A stretch of 64,000 bases of DNA from Pyxicephalus adspersus (Eukaryota; Chordata; Amphibia; Anura; Pyxicephalidae). Location of the stretch: NCBI RefSeq assembly GCF_032062135.1, contig NC_092866.1, positions 28,083,795 to 28,147,794 of the forward strand. The letters are read 5' to 3'. The translations under genes were made by a program, and so were the position numbers. Every line of letters begins with the position of its first letter. Within the stretch, counting starts at the first letter, position 1. Positions 1-11,053 of this stretch are shown in pieces. A model generated the notes under the pieces. The model saw only the letters and a program-made list of their open reading frames with translations, searched no databases and had not been told where the DNA came from.

Positions 1-179
1 TTTTTTTTTTTTACATGGTTGTGTGTTTCAAACATTTTTTTTATTCATGATATCTACTAGAACCCTGTTCGGACATATTTCTGTAAGTTACAGGTCTATA
101 ATTTAAAAAACAAATTTCATGAAAAACAGTGTACCCCTTTTGGTACAGAAATCTAGACATCAGTGTAACGGCCAGGAGG
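1..179 (+). mobile_element. 3' fragment of TTAA-target DNA transposon
   Basis: The stretch from 'gtgtttcaaac' to 'gccaggagg' followed by TTAA (180-183) resembles the 3' part of the element at 8272-8884, including 'atgaaaaacagtgtac' and 'acagaaat'. The 5' part lies outside the window. Target TTAA suggests a piggyBac/Kolobok-type non-autonomous element. Confidence 0.55.
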
Positions 180-183
180 TTAA

Positions 184-542
184 TGGCCTTTTATTGCCTT
201 TTTATTAATGGCCTAATCTCTGGTCTGGAAAAAGGGAGGAGTTCCTGGCCCACCCATTACTTCCAGAACACTTCAGACATGGATCTCAAATAAAAAACTG
301 CAATTCTGCAGCACAGCATTTAAATACAATCTTATCCAGACCTTTTATTCTCTTTTCCAGGTAAAATAGAGATCATGCCAAATACCCTGTACATTTGGCA
401 TCTTATATTTTACAGTGTCCAGTAACCTATATAATTGTGTCAGCTTTCTACCATCCACCCTATAATTTATTTCAATTTTACCCTTAGTATGTCCCATTTT
501 TCCATTGTCCTTGTGTTTTGTCCCAGCTGCCTAGTGCCCCTG

Positions 543-599
<57 letters not shown>

Positions 600-2124
600 T
601 AACATTTAGGTTTAGTTCACATTAGTGGTAAAAAAACAAAAAAACTGAACAACTTGTGACAGTGTACGCTCCAGTATGCCAGGGCTCTCCTGCGGGTGAC
701 ACAATGTTATTATACTTGGTGCTGAGCTCTGTGTAAAAAGTAAAGCAAGCATTCATTAAAGGCTTATGTACTGACAGCATGTCAGGTTTGCTTGCAGAGG
801 ATCAGGACTGGAAAATGTACATAGTAACAAAAAGATAGAAAGTATAAATCTTGCAATCCTCCAGCAGTAGAGCTGGCAGGCTGCTGACCTCTCACTGACA
901 GCTCTTTACATTGTATACAAATCTCAGCATGAAAAATACTGGCAGAAGATGGAAATACCTGCCTGGCCAGTAATTTACTGCTCTGGTGACAACCCTAGCT
1001 GCTTCACACAGTTGTCACTTGCTGGTGTCGGCTTTTTTGTCAAGGGAAAGTTGTCTTTGTGATTGGTCTGCATGAGGAGAGTTTTAAAGCTTATTCCAGG
1101 ACAGACATTCACCATTTGCAGAAATATTCGTTAGGCCAGTGATCATGAGAAATAGTTATACATTGCTGTGGTGCACCACATGCGGTGAGCAGAATGACAA
1201 ATGCATTCATATTTAGTGATGGGCTTAATTATAATATTATGTTAACTAACAATAAAAATGAAGTAAAAAAGGAATTCTGCCTGAACAATTTCTGTGTAGT
1301 AAAAGTGTGTTAACCGACATGGTTCAATTATCTGTGTAATCACTGTATAATCACAGAATTCCTTGCAGCCTTTTGCACACTAAATGTGTCATTTTTATTA
1401 GATCCCTGTTGTGTTAACATGAGAATGACTATTGATTAATTGCATGTGTGTGTCAGGAGATCATTAGCAGTCTTTCCTATGGCCCTTGTCACTAAGAACG
1501 GCGCTATGGCTATTGTGGACTGTGGCGTCTGCAAGCAATTATAGGTGATGCTATGAATGATTCCCCCAAGGGAACTCATAAAAAACATGGAATAAATTAT
1601 TTCAGGATCCTGAAAAATGTATAGGGCTGAGAAAGGGGATTTGTGTAGGATCACACTTAACCCCTTCCCTGCCTCTGGGTAAAAATTCCACAGTTTTCAA
1701 TACCGGTATTTACTATTTTATCAACTGTCCTCAATTTTTATTGGATATTACACACTTCATGATTTATTGCTTAGCGTTTACCTATGTAAGGGCTTATGTC
1801 TATGTTTATGCATCAGCTGGAACTATGTGGCAGACAAATATGATTCATTGGTCCTAAGTAATTTCGTCAACATGCAGGATATTGATTCCATTTTTACTGG
1901 CACAATGTGAAGTTTATTTCATGATGTATAATACTGTATTTATATTTTTATATTTTTTTATATATAGTGTATTCAGACATCTTATTGTTACTAGCACAAC
2001 TTTCATGTAATCTTGGCTGCTCTGTTTGCACATGGTTCTTAATGTATGTATGCACATAGTATTCCATATATACTATTTTGATGTCATGTACTCATTTCCA
2101 TCATTATTTATATTGTTTTTAGTC
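184..2124. other. Intergenic, no gene seen
   Basis: AT-rich sequence without a credible coding region; short open frames have no recognisable domain or codon bias. It holds one long (TA)n microsatellite (543-597). Nothing else identified. Confidence 0.7.
543..597. repeat. (TA)n microsatellite
   Basis: About 55 bp of almost pure alternating TA with one interruption near 551. Confidence 0.95.
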
Positions 2125-2405
2125 ACACATAGTTGCAAACGTGCAGTCACCCCTAAGGAAGCCTATACTGGGCGAAACGTGTCGGGTACGACAACACACG
2201 TATGCAAACTGTATACTTACCAGATTAATACTGGACTGCTGGGACTTTCTTTGCCCACATTCCTTTGAAAGAGCTGCACATTGTCTAGTGCCAACTTTTA
2301 TGGTTATACTAACCTTTTATGGTTATGTTGTAAATATTATTGTTTTTGTTTTTTTATTGTGTTTTGAGGACTTTATCAAAAATACAATATTTTTTCCACA
2401 ATAAA
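2125..2405 (+). mobile_element. Retroelement 3' fragment with ribozyme-like motif
   Basis: The block contains a compact hairpin motif of the form gaagcc...ggcgaaacgtgtcggg, recalled as a recurrent motif of frog retroelements, followed by T-rich sequence and a terminal 'acaataaaacc' that looks like a polyadenylation signal. Family assignment (Penelope-like or other non-LTR) is inference. Confidence 0.4.
2149..2187 (+). ncRNA. Degenerate hammerhead-ribozyme-like fold
   Basis: Stem I can form from ACCC (2149-2152) and GGGT (2184-2187). Stem II forms from GCC (2161-2163) and GGC (2171-2173). The GAAA core is at 2174-2177, and a minimal 2-bp stem III leads to the GUC cleavage triplet (2181-2183). 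The first core strand reads CTAAGGA instead of CTGANGA, and there is an extra A before stem II, so this copy is probably inactive. Penelope-like elements are known to carry minimal hammerheads of this layout. Confidence 0.4.
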
Positions 2406-3685
2406 ACCAAACCAAAAAGCACCTGCAACCAAAAAACAATTTCTTGGACTAGTTCTGATTGAATGTACTTTACTGCTTAAAAAATACTACAAAGCATGGA
2501 GTGTTCACCATTTTTCTGTATGGTGTGCACAAACCAGATATGTACTTTAATGCAATGCCAGTGTTTAGGAATGTAATTAAAACTCATAATGTACATATTA
2601 TATTCAATTAGTTGTGAAATACAGCTGTTGCAGCTTTTGTGTGCACATATGATGTTTATAGGGTAACAATATTACTTATATGCAATGAAAAACTTTTCTT
2701 TTTAGAATATACACTTCTGATTACTGAAGAAAAACCATAAGGTTTGGAGTTGGAGATGTCATAGTACTTAATGTTGTAATAATTATAAATAAAAATTTAA
2801 AACCATCCTTTTTGCTAAGAGCACACAAAGCAAATTATCCTTTTTTTGTTAGCTGTATGCTTTTTATCTAGTTTTGCTTGCTTTCATTTTCTGTACCCCC
2901 TCCCTTTTTTCATCGAGCTATCACTCTTTCTTCATTGTTTCCTATGCAGTTTCCCTTTTCTCCTAATATCTCTTTTATCCCCTTAACACTCCCTAATAAC
3001 ATTCACTCTTTTTCTATGATTTATTCTTTTTTTGAGCGCCCCTTCCCCCCACCTCTCCATGCTTTCTTTATTCTGGTCCAGGACAGAAATATTTGCTAAA
3101 TCTCAGGGGGTCTAAGACCAAGAGTAAAACAGGGGAGAGGAAAAAGAGGAAAAGAAAAAAAAGACAGAAACAAACTTTGTCCATACAAGGATGGAGAGGG
3201 GGAGGGAGAGCAAAGCATGTGGGAGAGCTAAAAAGAGAGAGACCTCCCTCTCAAATCCACAGCAGAAAGATAGTAAGAACTTCATTTCTTATTTCGTCTG
3301 TTAAAAGCATCAGACTGGAGACAGCTCAACTACAGACAAAGACCAGAAAGATGACAACCACTTGCTAAACAGACTGTGATGTGAGATAATTGGCTGCCTG
3401 GGAGAATGAAGAAAGAAAAGCTATATCTAGGAAGATCAACACAAATATAATAAAGAAAACTGAAAGTGGATCAAGCAATCCCATATTAAAGGAATACAGC
3501 AACAAAAAGGATATATAAAAGACAATTTAATCATTGCAAACTTTGTGAGAATGAGACAGCAGCCCTTAAGGAACTATTGATGTAAATGAGAACAACCATT
3601 GAAACAGCAGCAACAGATAATCCTGAGCAGATACATTTATATTTTATCAGAAGAAGTAAGTTCAGTCTTCAGGGTTTCTGGACAA
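2406..3685 (+). other. 5' flank and probable 5' UTR of cd248
   Basis: No coding gene is seen. A polypurine stretch (about 3119-3170) and an AG-rich stretch (3190-3245) precede cd248. Short upstream ATGs close to the gene (3551 followed by TGA after nine codons; one immediately followed by TAA near 3580) would be uORFs if transcribed. No convincing TATA box was found, and the transcription start is not determinable. Confidence 0.45.
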
Positions 3686-5515
3686 ATGCTACCCACCAAA
3701 GCAACAATTAATTCAGCCAAAGGAATCATCATGTTTTTATTTATCATCACATTGCAAGTTGGAATATTCCTGCCTATTTCACTTTCCTATGAACTCAGAG
3801 AACATGATGCCCTTTGTGGGCCAAGTGACTCATGTTATGCAGTGTTTTACCAACGACGTACTTTTCTGGAGTCTTGGAGAGCTTGTCGAGAAAGAGGTGG
3901 AAACCTAGCAACTGTCAAAAATGCTCAGGAAGCATCTTTAGTTGAGCAACTTCTTACCTCCTCAACAGGTACCCGCAGTGAAGGAGATTTGCAGCTAAGG
4001 CTTTGGATTGGTTTGCAACGTCAGCCCAGGCAGTGTGCCCCTCAAAAACCTTTGCGAGGCTTCACGTGGACTACTGGAGACCAAGACACAGCATACACTA
4101 ACTGGGTTACCCAACCAGTGTCAACAGGACCCTCAAGTTCCTGTTCAGCTCCACGATGCGTGGCTATTGGGTTGGGCTATGGTAAACCAGAGGATGATTT
4201 TAAATGGCTGGAGGGATCTTGTACACTACCTGTTGATGGCTATGTTTGCAAGTTTCGCTATCAAGGATTGTGTTCCACTTTGACTGAAGAAAATGTTCGC
4301 TATTCTGTACCATTTGGTTATGAGGGCACCTGGTTAGACTTTCTTCCATTTGGTACTGTAGCAATAGTGTCATGTGAAGGGCAGCATCAGAGTATGTCTG
4401 TCCTCTGCATGTTAAAGGAGGATGGTACAGTAGGGTGGAACAAGGATGAACCACTTTGCCAACGTCCTGAAGACTTAGAATGCCAGAAATGTCAGCAGCT
4501 GTGTGATAGAGGAATTTGTGGCTGTCGAGAAGGGTATGTACTTCAGCCAGATGGGTACTCTTGTGAACCAGAGGATGAACCTAACTATGAAGCACAAGGA
4601 TGTCCTTGTCAATACCAGTGCATAGCTGGAACAGGTGGTCAGGGGTACCAGTGCATATGCCCAGAAGGCTATGAACTGGCTGCTGATGAACATAGTTGTG
4701 AAGATGTAGATGAATGTGAAGATGAAGAAACATGTGAGCATTCCTGTCAAAATACTCTAGGTTCATATACTTGCTCTTGTGATCTGGGTTTTACTGTTGC
4801 AGAAGATGACCCTGAGCGCTGTGTAGATATAGATGAATGTCGTATTGCTCGCATGTGCCAACAAATGTGTGTGAACTATATTGGAGGTTTTGAATGCTAC
4901 TGTAGTGAGGGCTATGAACTGGATGTGGACCGTGTGAGCTGCAAGCCTTTGGATTTAGTGGAACCTAGATATGAGCCAAATCCAACTGTGATTAAAATGT
5001 TAGAGCAAGAACCAGAGACATTTGATGCAGCAACTGAGGGTTGGTTCTGGACAGACATGGATGACACAGAAACTCCCGCTACGATTTATGTAGACCCACC
5101 ATCAACGACCTTTAAAAAAGAAACAACTGTACAACCAACTATGAACACAATTTTTGAGACAACAACATACACACTGGACTGGGAAAACAACATGGATGTA
5201 ACAGTTTCAACCACTATTACCCCAGCACAGACTATACCACCTTTCTTTAAATTGGATAAAATCCGAAGAACCACTTTTCAAACAATACCATCTAGTGGTA
5301 ATTTATTATCCTCAACAGTTACTCCTAAGTACTTACCAACTACATTACCACAAGAAGAGGTCACATCTGCTATGTCCACAACAATTGAACCCAAAACCAT
5401 GACAACTTTGCTGGAGCAGACTAGGATATCAACAAGGGATCCTTTCATTTTCCCACCGTTGTCCATCATTCGAACGACCATCCTGGCGGATCCACGGATG
5501 ATGGATGACGAATGA
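3686..5515 (+). CDS. cd248: Endosialin-like C-type lectin (CD248/TEM1), truncated C-terminus
   Basis: CD248 is a type I membrane glycoprotein of pericytes and stromal fibroblasts that binds matrix proteins. It belongs to the group XIV C-type lectins with CD93, thrombomodulin and CLEC14A. Counting from the ATG at 3686: signal peptide about 1-34 (hydrophobic IIMFLFIITLQVGIFLPISL); C-type lectin domain 44-189, with WIGLQ, the diagnostic GFTWTTGDQDTA, and WLEGSCTL in place of a WND calcium motif; Sushi-like region about 196-258; EGF-like modules at about 266-293, 306-338, 342-379 and 382-419, the last two starting DVDEC and DIDEC (calcium-binding type) and the last containing CQQMCVNYIGGFECYCSEG. 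A Thr/Pro-rich stalk follows from about 425. An alternative start at 3731 gives a shorter signal peptide. It is a single exon, as in mammals. The last 17 residues come from a MITE, so the stalk end, transmembrane helix and cytoplasmic tail are missing. Human CD248 has 757 residues; this frame gives 609. Confidence 0.88.
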   Translation: MLPTKATINSAKGIIMFLFIITLQVGIFLPISLSYELREHDALCGPSDSCYAVFYQRRTFLESWRACRERGGNLATVKNAQEASLVEQLLTSSTGTRSEGDLQLRLWIGLQRQPRQCAPQKPLRGFTWTTGDQDTAYTNWVTQPVSTGPSSSCSAPRCVAIGLGYGKPEDDFKWLEGSCTLPVDGYVCKFRYQGLCSTLTEENVRYSVPFGYEGTWLDFLPFGTVAIVSCEGQHQSMSVLCMLKEDGTVGWNKDEPLCQRPEDLECQKCQQLCDRGICGCREGYVLQPDGYSCEPEDEPNYEAQGCPCQYQCIAGTGGQGYQCICPEGYELAADEHSCEDVDECEDEETCEHSCQNTLGSYTCSCDLGFTVAEDDPERCVDIDECRIARMCQQMCVNYIGGFECYCSEGYELDVDRVSCKPLDLVEPRYEPNPTVIKMLEQEPETFDAATEGWFWTDMDDTETPATIYVDPPSTTFKKETTVQPTMNTIFETTTYTLDWENNMDVTVSTTITPAQTIPPFFKLDKIRRTTFQTIPSSGNLLSSTVTPKYLPTTLPQEEVTSAMSTTIEPKTMTTLLEQTRISTRDPFIFPPLSIIRTTILADPRMMDDE

Positions 5516-5670
5516 TCGTAATGAAAATGAAGGGGAAAAGCGCAGAGCGGGGCGCCGCTTCCCTTTTCATAGAGCAGAAGGTGCTGGATGTACAGCACTT
5601 GTTCATGCATCGTGCAGTCCTTAGTTGTTGGAAAGGATCGTGAAAGATGATTGCATGTGTGTATGCAGCC
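5462..5670 (+). mobile_element. 5'-truncated hairpin MITE (family A1) fused to cd248 frame
   Basis: From 'tccatcattcgaacgacc' through 'gtatgcagcc' the sequence matches the A1 family (complete copy at 48410-48740) in the same orientation, but lacks the first ~90 bp including the 5' inverted repeat. The 3' end is intact and followed by TTA (5671-5673). The cd248 reading frame continues into it and stops at 5513-5515. Confidence 0.85.
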
Positions 5671-5673
5671 TTA

Positions 5674-6785
5674 CTGTAGTTGTGATATCTTTATCTGCAC
5701 TGCTAATGAAGTTAATAGAGATCTTTTTTTATGTATAATTTCCTCGTTATTTTTCTTTTTTCTTTTTATGACAGTTTTACTTTTACATTAAAGCGGTAGA
5801 AAAGTAAAAAGAAAAAATGTGAGCAAGCAGGTACTTTATTGCAGGATATGTGCCGTCTGCAAGAAATTAAATCTATAGTTAGAGGTACACTTACCTCTCT
5901 TTACTCTATCATGAACAAGGCCATCTGCACCCAGTGTTCTTCCAGGTTCAGGATCTTGTTTGGCCAGGTGAGAATGATGTAACTTCCGAGCATGCATACA
6001 CGAGTTATTTAATTCCTGGCAGCCAGGGGTATTCCGGTGTACCCAACATTGTCTGACGTGCAGCTCAGTGTGAATAAAAGAAAACATTGCAAACAGGCAT
6101 GTAAGTTTCTTTTATTGCATGGATATTGTCTGTCTCTTCTGCAATAAATAACTTACCTCCTCACATTTTTTTCTGTTTAATTCCACTTTTGGGAACATGC
6201 TTAATTGAATCCAAATGTGCTAGTTTGCAAATCATCCTCTTTCTGGTCATTCTCCAGTAACTCCTCTGCATGCCTTGCTGATACTGCCTGTTGTCAGACC
6301 CTCAGCACCACTCTCCTGATCAGACTGCCTGCTGTCATTCAATTCACATTATTTTCTAGCATATATCACCTTTTAAGACACTTCACCATTTATATAACAT
6401 CTGTTTATTAGAGTGGGGGCAGGGTATATTCCCTGGTGAACAGGCTTCCAAAAAATGGACTTTAGAGGTACTATATTAGTGGTGATCAGAAGCTCCATTT
6501 ACTTGAATAGTGCTGATGGACACATTTTATGTAGTAGCAATTACTGACCTCTAGGGGCTTCTAGCGCTACATGAATTTAGATATGGCAGCAATGTAATGT
6601 TGGACCAAGCATAATTTGGTTTAGCTCTGTTTAACTGGACATTGGTCATGTTTAGGCTAACTAACGTTAGCTCCTTTTCCTTTACCTTTTTCTTTAACTA
6701 TAATCTTTTCTAGTACAGATATCTGCCTGCTATTTACTATTATTTACTAGTACTACTGACTGTAACCACTTATTAATTTCACTTA
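5674..6785. other. Intergenic, no gene seen
   Basis: Looked at for the missing cd248 end (a transmembrane helix followed by a basic tail); none is found. AT-rich, with no recognisable features. Confidence 0.6.
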
Positions 6786-6793
6786 TTTTAAGG

Positions 6794-7056
6794 CAATGTT
6801 TCTCAACCTTTTTATTATGACTTTCAGGTCTTCAGGGAGCTCTGGCTATAATAATTATATATCCCCAGCTCACAATATATTAGTGTTGTAGCCAGTGGGA
6901 ATTACGTGTCTTACATTGCTGGCCACTGGTAAGAATGTCACCTATACAGACATTCAAAAAGATCATTGGGGACACAAATTGCTCATTGCTCAAGGAATCC
7001 CTAGCAACGTCTGGAGGTACCATGAGGTTCCACAGAACCCTGGTTGAGAAACACTG
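6794..7056. mobile_element. hAT-type MITE with 8-bp target duplication
   Basis: Ends are inverted: CAATGTTTCTCAACC at the left and GGTTGAGAAACACTG at the right. The flanks are perfect 8-bp direct repeats TTTTAAGG (6786-6793 and 7057-7064), the hallmark of hAT transposition. It is 263 bp with no coding capacity. Confidence 0.9.
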
Positions 7057-7064
7057 TTTTAAGG

Positions 7065-7943
7065 TCTTGCAGTGTAAACTGTTGGTTTGTCTTTGGCTAA
7101 AGCCAAAAAAAGTGGTGAATGCTAACCGGCACACAGTAGTGAATAAATATGGTGAACAATGTAGTTGATGTAAAAAGTGGTGTTAAATATAGAAAGGGAG
7201 CTTGTGCTGAAAAGTGCACAATGCTGAACAGCCTTCACCGTTTTCTGCTTCTATAAGAAGTTCAGCTTTGTAAATGAGTTCTTGGCTTCCTTTGTCTAAT
7301 GTTGGAACAGTTACCAAACTTTCATACCTAGCCATAAAAATAAATACATTTATTGGCATTAATAAACACCTAACAAATTACAGATTTTTGCAGACAGTTT
7401 AATGTAGAGTAGAAGAAGGGCTACGCACAAGTCATATATACATTCTACAACTTTTACTTGCTGAGCCATGGAAAACTCATAATATGTAAGAATGATTTTT
7501 ACAGTAAGGTTTTTTTGAATAGTTGATATTGCCTTGGGAATAGGCTATGTGATCAGCCCAGATTTAATGTGTATTGTCATTTTTGGGTCCCATTCCATTC
7601 TGTGTTCTCGCTCAAAAGATTATTGGTTTGAGAAAACAATCTGAATAAATGAATAGTACTGTACTGTTTAACCCATTCATGGCCAGAAGTCATTGATGGC
7701 TAGATTGTCAGGACAAGTTTATAAGTGTCAGCTTGTGTCAGTAAATGTAATAATACTATTATATATATTCAAGGATATACAGTCAGGTGAAAATGAAAGT
7801 ACATGTTTTTTTCATTTTGAGGTTGTACAAATTAAGACATTACAAAAAATAACAGAAAAAAATCATCTGGTCCTTATCAGGTCCTAAAATTTAAAAATCT
7901 AACCTTAGGTATAAAATAACACTCTCATTGTTTATGTAACACA
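7065..7943. other. Intergenic, no gene seen
   Basis: AT-rich with no domain-bearing frame and no further repeat recognised. Confidence 0.6.
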
Positions 7944-8066
7944 ATTTAAACCAGCGGTTGCCAACCAGTGGCCCGTGAGAAAATTTTAGTGGTCCACAGA
8001 AAAAAAGTTTGACTTTAATAACCATCGTTTCTTGTTTGGTCTTTGAGTGAAAGTAAGAAACTTATA

Positions 8067-8186
8067 ATGAGTGAGAAAAAGCAAACAAATATTTTGCATT
8101 TCTTTAGTAATACCAAAGATAATACAACTAATGATAATAGTAACAATAGTAATACTTCACTTAACAATGAGCTGATCAATGAATAA
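8067..8186 (+). pseudogene. hAT transposase N-terminal remnant
   Basis: An ATG at 8067 opens 39 codons beginning MSEKKQTNILHFFSN, then an Asn/Thr/Ser-rich stretch and a stop (8184-8186). The short lead-in with a hydrophobic/aromatic ILHFF segment resembles N-termini of ZBED/hAT-type transposases. The frame resumes after the stop until cut by the nested insertion at 8268. Non-functional. Confidence 0.4.
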
Positions 8187-8267
8187 GAGCCTTCACAGTC
8201 CTCGTCAGGCACCATTAGGAAGATCAATATTTTACAAATGTATTTATCTTTTTTAAAAAAAATCATA

Positions 8268-8887
8268 TTAACCCCCTGAGCGATAACCCCAAGTATGACT
8301 TGGGGTAAAAAAAAAAGATGCTGAAAGTAGTAACCTCGAGTCACACTTAGGGTAGCTAAACCAATGCAAAACAATGATAAATGGAGCCTTACCTGAACTA
8401 CCCGCGTCCTCCATCGTCCTTCGTATCGTCCTTCTCGCTTCCTCCAGCCGGCGTTCTCTGCATCCAATGAGTCACCAGGAGTTCCCGGTTATGTCGGGGT
8501 GCACAGATGTTCCGTTCAGGGCGTGGCGGGAATTTCAAAGCTATTTGTATTGCATTCAATACACAAGAACTGTATTGAATGCAATACAGTGGATTTATAT
8601 GTGTAAAAGCAGTACATTGTCTTTCATTAGCATTTATTTTACAGTATTATATAATATTATGAGTATAATATGTATTTTTTTTCAATTATTTTAAAAATTA
8701 TTTTTTGGAAAAAAATAAAAAATATATATATTTTTTAAATGTATTTATTATTTTCACATAATTTTGTGTTTCAAACTTTATTATACTCACACTAATATAT
8801 TATACTGTAAAATACATTTTTATGAAAAACAATGTACTGCTTTTAGACATATAAACTTGGACAGAAATTAACTGTCCAGGAGGGTAA
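8268..8887 (+). mobile_element. TTAA-target DNA transposon nested in hAT
   Basis: It begins TTAA-CCCCCTGAGCGATAACC and ends ...TGTCCAGGAGGGTAA, where the right TTAA is mutated to GTAA. The interior matches the copy at 27337-27877 in opposite orientation: GCGGGAATTTCAAA, a palindromic 'gtattgaatgcaatac' block, and 'gacaatgtactgcttttac' in one orientation or the other. No intact transposase. PiggyBac or Kolobok superfamily inferred from the TTAA target. Confidence 0.75.
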
Positions 8888-9288
8888 TAGTCCGCAGAAT
8901 TTAAAATGATGAATTTAGAGGTCCAAAAGGTTGGCGACCGATGATTTAAACCCGAATGAAAAGGCCATATGTGAAAAACAAGTTAGTGTCTTTATTTTTT
9001 GGCTTGTATCCCACTTTTAGCAGTAACACCTTAAAGTAATTATTTTGTGTATGAGTTTATCAATCTTTTACATTGTTGTTGGGTTACTTTATGGATACTA
9101 GCTGGACCATTGCAACACCGTGATTCTTTTCTTTTTTAGCCATTCTGTTGTAGATTTGCTGGTGTGCTTGGGATATTTGTCCACTTACATGACCCAATTT
9201 TAGCCAAACTTTAGCTTTCCCACAGATGGCCCCTGCATTTGGCTCTAGGGAACTTAGGTATACAGAGGAGTTCATGGTCAACCTAATA

Positions 9289-9511
9289 GGCCTGATATAT
9301 CAAAGCTCCCCAAGAGTGGAGAAAATACACTATAGTGGGTGGACCTGGGTGATCTAGGAAACCTGAAATGTATCTGGTTCAGATTTAAAAAGATGTGCTT
9401 ACTGAAAGAAAAATACTTTATAAGAAATCCATTCCTGATTTGCTCAATCACGAAGGTTTACACATGATAGTCTATCGTCTCCACTCTTGGAGATCTTTAA
9501 TAAATCAGGCC
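9289..9511. mobile_element. MITE with ~30-bp inverted ends
   Basis: The left end GGCCTGATATATCAAAGCTC continues to CCCAAGAGTGGAG. The right end is its inverse (CCACTCTTGGAGATCTTTAA then taaatcaggcc). No obvious target duplication, so superfamily is unassigned. Confidence 0.8.
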
Positions 9512-11050
9512 CAATGACTGCATGCTGCCCAGGTCCCGTGGCTGTAAAACAAGCCCAAATCATCTCTCCTCAATCATGCTTGACAGGTTTTATGACATGT
9601 TTGTGCTAATATGCTGTTTGTTTTTTTCCAAACATGACACTGTACATTATGACCATTGTTCCAGAAGACTTTTTGGTTTGTTCACATGCAACTATGCAAA
9701 CCCAAGCAATGCTGTCATAAAAATTTTAGAGGGAAGAGACTTTCTTTCGGCAATCTCGTAAAGAAACCATACTTGTTCAGTATTTTACTTGTACTCTCAT
9801 GAATGTACCGGTAGGTCTTTTTTTCCAGTTTCTCTAAGCATTCACAGCAAATTGTATTTTACTTGATTTTAGGATCTGCTATGGAGATTTTTTTATGCTG
9901 ATATGCAAAAATGTATGCTATCCTGGTACCTTAAACCTTAGAATTGAAAGAGGGTGTACTTTTTTTTACATTTTTACATGACTATATAAAGCTAATATTT
10001 GTCACACCATTATTTTTAAACACATTATTATAGGCTGACAAACAAAAAAATATATTTTATTGCATTTTTGATTTTAATAAAGCAACTGTATCTGACAGTT
10101 ACATATTTAAATGCATAGTAATACCATCGGAAACACATCAACAAACTCATCAACACCAGAAGGTGGCAGTGTTTAACTGCAGGTTAAAGTTTCATATTCA
10201 CCAATGAAGCCTCCAGCATGTATGAATTCACTGTGGCAGAGGTGACTGGTTCCTTTTTGTCAGTGGACCCTGGGTATTATTTTCAGCTGCTGAATTTTAA
10301 AAGGGAGGATGTTTATTGATAAATGATTTACAATGTATCAATTGTGTTCTGTAATGTTCATCTCATTAGATAGTAGTACCTTGGCACTTGGAAAGAACTA
10401 GTAACAGCAATAAGAAGGATTTATTGCAATTTAAGAAACTAATATAAGGTCTGCAGGTATCCAAAGAACTTGCTGATAATGTGCTTCTCTTGCTGGCTAT
10501 TGTTTTACTGCATTTTATTTTGAGCTTTTCATTTATTTTGGGATATTGGTATATAGGTATTCTTCGTTTTAAGACTCTTCGGTCTTCTGAGCTCCCTCTG
10601 TATTCCTCCTCCACTATCCACCACAGCCCCCGGTCTGCAGACTGTCGGTGAACTTGTCACGCTCACAGCATTGCAGAACGGGTCAATCCTATGGTCCTCC
10701 CTTAATAAATTTGCAAGAACAGAACCTGGTTGTTAAAGCAAAGAGCATCTGTATTTTTTTGTTTCATTTTAATAGGGCTTTTAATTTGGATTAAACTACT
10801 TTTTCTTTGTTGCAAGTATCTTCCCTATTTTAATCAAAAGTGAGTTTTTGTTTCAGGTATGGCAGGTTGTATTATCAAATTTTCATTTTTTGTTTTGTTT
10901 AGGGTGTCTAAAGGGAAGCATTCACTTGTTACTTTTGTTTGAAGCATGTTTAAGCATGCTTTGAAAAAAACAGTTTGCCCCCAGATCTCTATTTCTTTTG
11001 ATCAAATAAGCATTAGGCCTTGCTGACAGTATGGTAGTGGGGTTATTGCC
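9512..11050. other. Intergenic, no gene seen
   Basis: AT-rich, without recognised repeats or coding sequence. Confidence 0.6.
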
Positions 11051-11053
11051 TTA

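Larger units (their letters stand above)
7952..8943 (+). mobile_element. hAT transposon remnant, host of a nested element
   Basis: The termini CAGCGGTTGCCAACC and GGTTGGCGACCGATG are inverted repeats. Perfect 8-bp target duplications ATTTAAAC flank it (7944-7951 and 8944-8951). Of 992 bp, about 615 is a later TTAA-type insertion (8268-8887), leaving about 375 bp of hAT sequence including a broken transposase N-terminus. Confidence 0.9.

Noticed and set aside
3093..3368. Basic 91-codon frame upstream of cd248
   Set aside because: The K/R-rich peptide derives from a polypurine tract; no conservation signal.
4200..5274. Several minus-strand frames across cd248
   Set aside because: Opposite-strand shadows of the genuine cd248 coding sequence.
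3686..5515. Identification as CD93 or thrombomodulin (the neighbours of FOXA2)
   Set aside because: GFTWTTGDQDTA, WLEGSCTL…VDGY and CQQMCVNY-GGFECYCSEG match CD248 specifically, and the Sushi-like region fits CD248.
8015..8467. 150-codon minus-strand open frame with Leu-rich stretch
   Set aside because: Covers the junction of hAT and TTAA elements. The Leu run comes from antisense of the Asn/Thr-rich transposase remnant.
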